DNA of 26,682 nucleotides. Source: JAEHDI01 sp035455185. GTDB lineage: Bacteria; Acidobacteriota; Terriglobia; Bryobacterales; Bryobacteraceae. This document shows positions 22,373-26,682 of this stretch, piece after piece. The stretch's first letter is position 1; each line of letters starts with the position of its first letter. Location: positions 1 to 26,682 of the forward strand of contig DATIFQ010000208.1 of the NCBI GenBank assembly GCA_035455185.1, in the 5' to 3' direction. The notes beneath the pieces are model-generated. The model was not told where the DNA came from. It made no database searches and saw only the letters and a program-made list of their open reading frames with translations. The translations under genes were made by a program, and so were the position numbers.

Positions 22373-23065
22373 TCAACGACCCGCCATTATCTCACTGAAC
22401 TCGAAGAAACCCTTCTTGCCAACCACCCACTGCGCCGCCTTCAATGCCCCCCGCGCGAAACCCTCGCGGTTTCGTGCCGAGTGCCGCAGAGTGATCGTGT
22501 CGGCGGCTGAGTCGAAGCCGATCTCGTGCGTCCCCGGATGGGTCCCCGCGCGGTTTGACGATGCATCGATCGGCCGCCCGTAGCCGGCTTTCTTCATCTC
22601 GCCGAACAGTTTCAGCAGCGTGCCCGAGGGTGCGTCCTTCTTCGTCGAGTGATGAATCTCCCAACCCCACGCACCGTAACTCGGCTCGTCCTTAAGCAGG
22701 CGTGCCGCCTCGGCCACCAGCCGGAGAAACACGTTGACGCCGATCGAGAAGTTCGGGCTCCACACCATTCCGGTGCCCGCCTTTTCCACCACCGATTTGA
22801 CATGGTCTAACTGCCCGAGCCAGCCGGTTGTGCCTTCGACGACGTTGACGCCCAGCGCAGAAATCCGCTCTACATTGCTCACTACCACCGGCGGAATCGA
22901 GAAGTCGATGGCCACATCGACACCTCGAAAATTGTCCGCCGTGATGCCCTCGTAGTTCGCGTTGTTGAACTCGTCCAACTTCAGCGTAACGGTGAAGCCA
23001 TACTCCGGAGCGAGCTGTTCAATCAGCCGCCCCATCTTGCCGTAACCCACGATGGCGAGGTTCAT
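22373..23065 (-). CDS. dapB: 4-hydroxy-tetrahydrodipicolinate reductase
   Basis: A 230-residue DapB: NAD(P)H-dependent reduction of the DapA product. N-terminus MNLAIVGYGKMGRLIEQ is a Rossmann start; GTTGW, SPNFSIGVNVF and the catalytic EIHHSTKKDAPSGT loop (with His pair and Lys) are intact. It is shorter than the 270 residues of enterobacterial DapB, as in several other phyla. The start is 23065, one base after the lysC stop (TGA-C-ATG); the longer frame to 23107 lies within lysC. Confidence 0.96.
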   Translation of the reverse strand: MNLAIVGYGKMGRLIEQLAPEYGFTVTLKLDEFNNANYEGITADNFRGVDVAIDFSIPPVVVSNVERISALGVNVVEGTTGWLGQLDHVKSVVEKAGTGMVWSPNFSIGVNVFLRLVAEAARLLKDEPSYGAWGWEIHHSTKKDAPSGTLLKLFGEMKKAGYGRPIDASSNRAGTHPGTHEIGFDSAADTITLRHSARNREGFARGALKAAQWVVGKKGFFEFSEIMAGR

Positions 23066-23066
23066 G

Positions 23067-24437
23067 TCAGTCGAAGACCGCCGGATCCACCTCGGCAAAG
23101 AACTCACGGTGCAGCGCGTCGACCGTCTTCGCCAAGTCCTGCTCCGCCACCACGAAACTGAGGTTCAGCAACGAAGCACCCTGCGAGATCATGCGCACGT
23201 TAACGTCCTCGAGCGCATGGAAGACCCGCCCGGACACTCCCGGAGTGTATCGTATGTTCTCACCCACCAGGCACACGATCGCCTGGTTGTTCTCGGTGTC
23301 CACCTCGGCGAACTGCCGCAACTCTTCCAGGATCGCCGGCAGCCGACCGGGATTGTCGATCGTCAGCGAGACACTGACTTCGGATGTCGAGACCATGTCC
23401 ACAGGCGTCTCGTAGCGGTCGAATGACTCGAAAATCCGCCGCAGGAAACCGTGCGCCATCAGCATGCGAGTTGAGCGGATGTTCACGAGAGTGATCTTCC
23501 GCTTGCACGCAATCGACTTTACCGCGTTACGGCAGGGAACGGCCTCGGCCACGATTCTCGTGCCAGGCACATCCGGCCGGCGCGAGTTGAGAATCAGCAC
23601 CGGAATATTCTTCTCGATCGCCGGCGTCACCGTCGCCGGGTGGAGCACTTTGGCGCCGAAGTACGCAAGTTCAGCCGCTTCGGCAAATGAGATCGTCTTT
23701 ACGCGGTGTCCGCAGGGCAGGATCGTAGGATCGGCGGTGAGCATGCCGTCCACGTCAGTCCAGATCTGAATCTCCTCCGCGCTGATTCCGGCGCCCACGA
23801 TCGAGGCCGTGAAGTCCGAGCCGCCACGCCCGAGCGTGCTCGTCACGCCGGCTTCGGTGGAGCCGATGAAACCACCCATCACGACGATCTTCCGCTGGGC
23901 CAGCGGCGCCACCTTCCCGGCCAGCCGCTCATACGACTGCGGGTAGAGCGGCGCTGCCTGCGTGTGGCGGGCGTCGGTTACGATCACCGCCCGCGAATCG
24001 ATGTGGACTGCATCCATTCCGAAATACCGGAACGCCAGCGTCACGAGTGCGCTCGACAAGCGTTCGCCAAATGCTGAGATTGCGTCAATCGACCGCGGCG
24101 TCAGTTCCCCCAACACCGGGAATCCGCCTGACAGTTCGGCGAGCTCTCCAAAGTGCTCGTCGAGGATGCGCCGCGCCTCCGGCCGGTCCCCCTCGCGAAG
24201 GATCGGATCGATCTCCCGCTGATGGAAGGCCCGCAGCTCGGCCAGTTGGTCGAGCGCCTGCGCCCGCCGGCCGTTCACCGCATCGCTGGCGATGGCGAGT
24301 AACTTGTTGGTCGTCTTGCCCATCGCGGAAACGACCACCACCGGCCGTCGCTCAGCCCGCGCCTTTACGATCGATGCAACCCGTTCGATGGCGGCCGCCG
24401 ACTCCACCGACGTGCCGCCGAATTTCATCACGATCAT
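23067..24437 (-). CDS. lysC: Aspartate kinase
   Basis: A 456-residue monofunctional aspartokinase. The kinase half starts MIVMKFGGTSVESA, with SAFGERLSSALV, FIGSTEAGVTSTLGRGGSDFTAS and IWTDVDGMLTADPTI; the C-terminal third has two ACT repeats (ITLVNIRSTRMLMAHGF and NQAIVCLVGENI), the usual site of lysine feedback inhibition. The start at 24437 shares one base with the asd stop. The annotated frame could extend to 24551, but that lies within asd and does not resemble the family. It feeds both lysine and threonine/methionine routes. Confidence 0.97.
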   Translation of the reverse strand: MIVMKFGGTSVESAAAIERVASIVKARAERRPVVVVSAMGKTTNKLLAIASDAVNGRRAQALDQLAELRAFHQREIDPILREGDRPEARRILDEHFGELAELSGGFPVLGELTPRSIDAISAFGERLSSALVTLAFRYFGMDAVHIDSRAVIVTDARHTQAAPLYPQSYERLAGKVAPLAQRKIVVMGGFIGSTEAGVTSTLGRGGSDFTASIVGAGISAEEIQIWTDVDGMLTADPTILPCGHRVKTISFAEAAELAYFGAKVLHPATVTPAIEKNIPVLILNSRRPDVPGTRIVAEAVPCRNAVKSIACKRKITLVNIRSTRMLMAHGFLRRIFESFDRYETPVDMVSTSEVSVSLTIDNPGRLPAILEELRQFAEVDTENNQAIVCLVGENIRYTPGVSGRVFHALEDVNVRMISQGASLLNLSFVVAEQDLAKTVDALHREFFAEVDPAVFD

Positions 24438-25486
24438 CAGTCGAGCAATCCTTCCGAAACCATAAGCTCCGCATTCAGTACGGCCGCGCCCGCCGCGCCG
24501 CGAACCGTGTTGTGTCCGAGGGCGACGAACTTCCAGTCGAGCACCGGACACTCCCTCAGCCTGCCCACAAAGACCGCCATACCGCGCTCGCGCTCCACGT
24601 CTTTTCGCGGCTGCGGGCGGTTCGCTTCCGGCATGTAAATCACTGGTCTCGCCGGAGCGCTCGGAAGCCCCCGCTTCTGTGGCTCACTAGTGAACGTGTC
24701 GAATGCCTGCCGTAACTCTGCCTCCGTCGGCTTCGCCGACAACTCAACCGAGACGGTAACAGTGTGTCCGTCTACCACCGGCACACGGTTGCAGTGCGCG
24801 CTCACTTTGGCTTCAAGAGAATGGATGGCATCGCCGTTAACGTAGCCGAGGATCTTCTGCGTTTCGACCTGCATCTTCTCTTCTTCGCCACCGATGAACG
24901 GAATCACGTTGGCGTTGATATCCATCGAGGGCACGCCCGGGTAGCCGGCGCCGGAGATTGCTTGGAGCGTCGTGGCAATCACGCGAGTGATGCCGAACGG
25001 TTTGAGAGCCGCCAACCCCATCGTCAACACGACCGTCGAGCAATTGGGATTCGTGACGATCTGTCCGGTCCAACCCCAGCGATGCTGCTGCGCGGGGATC
25101 ACCTTCAGATGGTCGGGGTTGATCTCGGGCACCAGCAGCGGCACATCCGGCTCCATGCGGTGGTTCCGCGAGTTCGAGACGACGACGTGCCCCGACTGGG
25201 CGAATGCTCGCTCGATCTCGGTCGCGACGCTGGCATCCGTCGCCGAGAACAGCAGTTTCGGCGCATTACCCGGCTTGCACTCATCAACGATAATGTCCGC
25301 CACCGTCTCCGGCGTTACACCGCCGAGGTGCCACTGGCAGGCTTCCTTGTACTTCTTGCCCGCCGAGCGGTCGCTCGCGCCGAGCCACGTCAGCTCGAAC
25401 CACGGATGATTCTGGAGAAACTTGACGAAATGCTGTCCCACCATCCCGGTGGCGCCCAAAATTCCGACTTGGATCTTTCGTTCCAT
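24437..25486 (-). CDS. asd: Aspartate-semialdehyde dehydrogenase (archaeal/fungal type)
   Basis: A 349-residue Asd. The NADP site is VGILGATGMVGQHFV; the nucleophile is Cys149 in TNPNCSTVVL; the catalytic base is His241 in RVPVVDGHTV; substrate residues include the GGEEEKM stretch. The sequence QWHLGGVTPE and the overall length mark the archaeal/yeast-type branch rather than the E. coli type. It shares one base with both the upstream M20 gene and downstream lysC, so the three are coupled. It makes L-aspartate 4-semialdehyde, substrate of DapA. Confidence 0.97.
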   Translation of the reverse strand: MERKIQVGILGATGMVGQHFVKFLQNHPWFELTWLGASDRSAGKKYKEACQWHLGGVTPETVADIIVDECKPGNAPKLLFSATDASVATEIERAFAQSGHVVVSNSRNHRMEPDVPLLVPEINPDHLKVIPAQQHRWGWTGQIVTNPNCSTVVLTMGLAALKPFGITRVIATTLQAISGAGYPGVPSMDINANVIPFIGGEEEKMQVETQKILGYVNGDAIHSLEAKVSAHCNRVPVVDGHTVTVSVELSAKPTEAELRQAFDTFTSEPQKRGLPSAPARPVIYMPEANRPQPRKDVERERGMAVFVGRLRECPVLDWKFVALGHNTVRGAAGAAVLNAELMVSEGLLD

Positions 25487-26505
25487 TACGCTTCCTTCTC
25501 TTTGGCGAGGAGCTGCCTCACCATCTGTTGATAGATCTCAACCGCTTCCACGAGTTCCGTCTTCGGCACGCGCTCGTCGAGCGTGTGTGCGACGTGGATC
25601 GTACCCGGTCCGATCAGGAACGGGGTACCCCACGCACCCTCAAACGCCGGGATGTCGGTCGTGTACGAGACGACAGTAGTGTCGTATCCGTCAAGCGAGC
25701 CGAGTTGCAGCGCGGGAATGCAGAGCACTTCGCGCGCATCGGCGCGACCATCCGCGGCCTTCTTCACACCCTCCCGCGTGGGACCCGGGTCGCTCACCAG
25801 CCGGATCATCACCTCGGCCTTGGCGGAATCCGGGATCACGTTTGGCGCGCGCCCTCCCGTAATTGTTCCGATGTTCATCGTGCTCCGCCCGAGCACCGGG
25901 TCAACAGGCAGGGGCATCTCGCGAAGCTCTTGGAGTACGTCGAGCAGCTTTTCGATCGCCGATTCGCCAAGCTCGGGGTACGCCGAGTGAGCCATCCGGC
26001 CCTGCGCCGAGATCTCGTAGCGCAACGCGCCCTTTGATCCCAACGCGAGTTTGTTCCCGGTCGGTTCGCCGTTGATCAGGTACCGGCTGCCCCGCGGCAT
26101 CCGGGCGGCGGCCATCGCGCCCGCACTGTTGCGTTCCTCGCCGACGACGAACAGCAGTCCGAAGTTGCGGACCCCGTCCGCGAGCAGCCGTTCCGCGGCG
26201 GTGATCATCGAGGCGATGATACCCTTCGTGTCGCACGCGCCCCGCCCCCAGATCGATTCGCCGTCTTCACGGCTCGGCACGTGCGGCGGCACCGTGTCCA
26301 TGTGAGTTGACAGCGTCACCACCGGCTCGCCCCAGCACGCGAAAACGTTGAAACGGTCCGGTTCGATTTCCACGCTTTCGGCCCGCCCGCCGTGTTTGGC
26401 AGCCAGGGTCGCGAGGAGATCGTTGAGGAAAATCCCGACCTGCCTTTCGTTCCCGGTGATTGATTCGAGGTCAATCAGGGTGCGCGTCAGCTCAAACAAG
26501 TTCAT
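25486..26505 (-). CDS. M20 family deacylase, probable succinyl-diaminopimelate desuccinylase
   Basis: A 339-residue M20 metallopeptidase-type hydrolase. Zn ligands: His68 (STHMDTVPP; Asp70 supports it), Asp92 (GRGACDTKG), Glu123-Glu124 (VVGEERNSAG; catalytic and bridging), and the C-terminal His in IHVAHTLDERVP. The dimerisation insert occupies about 160-260. ArgE, DapE and related N-acyl-amino-acid hydrolases cannot be separated by sequence alone; the first position in an operon with dapD supports the DapE role. The stop (TAA) overlaps the asd start by one base. TAGAAC lies 7 nt before the ATG, which has no Shine-Dalgarno. Confidence 0.9.
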   Translation of the reverse strand: MNLFELTRTLIDLESITGNERQVGIFLNDLLATLAAKHGGRAESVEIEPDRFNVFACWGEPVVTLSTHMDTVPPHVPSREDGESIWGRGACDTKGIIASMITAAERLLADGVRNFGLLFVVGEERNSAGAMAAARMPRGSRYLINGEPTGNKLALGSKGALRYEISAQGRMAHSAYPELGESAIEKLLDVLQELREMPLPVDPVLGRSTMNIGTITGGRAPNVIPDSAKAEVMIRLVSDPGPTREGVKKAADGRADAREVLCIPALQLGSLDGYDTTVVSYTTDIPAFEGAWGTPFLIGPGTIHVAHTLDERVPKTELVEAVEIYQQMVRQLLAKEKEA

Positions 26506-26682
26506 AAGTGTCGTTCTATTGGATGGAGCGGGGGAGAGAGAAGCCGCAAAGGAAGGAAACGGCGTTTCTACACTTCCCGATAGCGCTCCATCCGCTTTCG
26601 ACGGATGACAGTGGGCAGGTCTTAACCTTACCCCCCAGTCGCCCCGGAGTGTGCTTCCCGATGCGACTTCGGCGGATTCAAC
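26506..26682 (-). promoter_or_regulatory. Leader/promoter region of the lysine operon with alternative inverted repeats
   Basis: No gene is seen. GGATGGAGCG (26521-26530) and CGCTCCATCC (26584-26593) are perfect 10-bp inverted repeats 53 bp apart. CATCCG (26589-26594) and CGGATG (26602-26607) form a second hairpin that shares bases 26589-26593 with the first, so the two structures exclude each other if both are on an RNA. TAGAAC (26513-26518, minus) lies 7 nt from the ATG and would instead give a leaderless transcript. No lysine riboswitch core is recognised; the window ends 177 bp upstream of the gene. Confidence 0.35.

Noticed and set aside
26506..26682. Lysine riboswitch
   Set aside because: The conserved L-box core helices are not recognisable and the leader with the TAGAAC box would be too short; only simple inverted repeats are seen.
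1..26682. Mobile elements, CRISPR arrays, tRNA or rRNA genes
   Set aside because: No transposase or integrase motif, no regularly spaced repeats, and no tRNA-like cloverleaf was recognised by eye; a tRNA scan would be decisive.

Overview
The window is GC-rich, densely coding bacterial chromosome. The gene mix fits an Acidobacteriota genome, probably of the Bryobacter/Solibacter kind: a Tat-exported Gfo/Idh/MocA oxidoreductase, a small shell-protein/aldolase microcompartment locus, an FG-GAP/VCBS repeat protein, a TMTC-like GT-C/TPR glycosyltransferase, and a succinyl-branch lysine operon with an archaeal/fungal-type Asd. That assignment is inference from gene content; there is no rRNA or other marker. 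I see no tRNA, rRNA, CRISPR array, transposase, integrase or prophage gene.

Layout. 1-1636 (-): the N-terminal part of a TPR-CHAT protein that runs off the window, preceded by a perfect 13-bp inverted repeat. 1637-2001: non-coding, with several inverted repeats. 2002-3093 (-): Gfo/Idh/MocA oxidoreductase. 3216-3806 (+): small membrane protein whose end overlaps, tail to tail, the last gene of a five-gene microcompartment operon (5759 down to 3705, -): class II aldolase with a putative encapsulation helix, one BMC-H hexamer protein and three different BMC-P (EutN/CcmL) vertex proteins. 5845-6672 (+): rhomboid protease with a zinc ribbon. 10043 down to 6684 (-): DJ-1/PfpI protein, ABC ATPase, and an ABC-2 permease fused to an amidohydrolase-like domain that lacks its metal ligands. 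10095-12524 (+): HerA/VirB4-like ATPase with coiled coils. 13590-12592 (-): stand-alone MetE-type methyltransferase domain. 14420-13614 (-): alpha/beta hydrolase. 14484-15614 (+): FG-GAP/VCBS protein. 15657-20590 (+): glycan operon with two GT2 enzymes, DUF2304, a TMTC-like GT-C/TPR protein and a GT4. 26505 down to 20609 (-): tightly overlapped lysine/diaminopimelate operon, M20 deacylase-asd-lysC-dapB-dapA-dapD.

How the genes work together. The lysine operon gives aspartate kinase, semialdehyde dehydrogenase, DapA, DapB, DapD and a probable DapE; the DapC-type aminotransferase, DapF and LysA are not here. The glycan operon looks like export/assembly of a cell-surface glycan or protein glycosylation. 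The microcompartment operon would enclose an aldolase that makes an aldehyde (lactaldehyde-type chemistry), but the aldehyde dehydrogenase normally found with such shells is absent from the window.

Most worth a second look: the minimal microcompartment locus; the permease-pseudo-amidohydrolase fusion; two genes whose conserved N-termini have no ATG/GTG/TTG start (ABC ATPase, probable ACG; GT4, probable CTG behind a perfect AGGAGG); and many genes with a -10-like hexamer only 5-11 nt before the start codon, suggesting leaderless transcripts.
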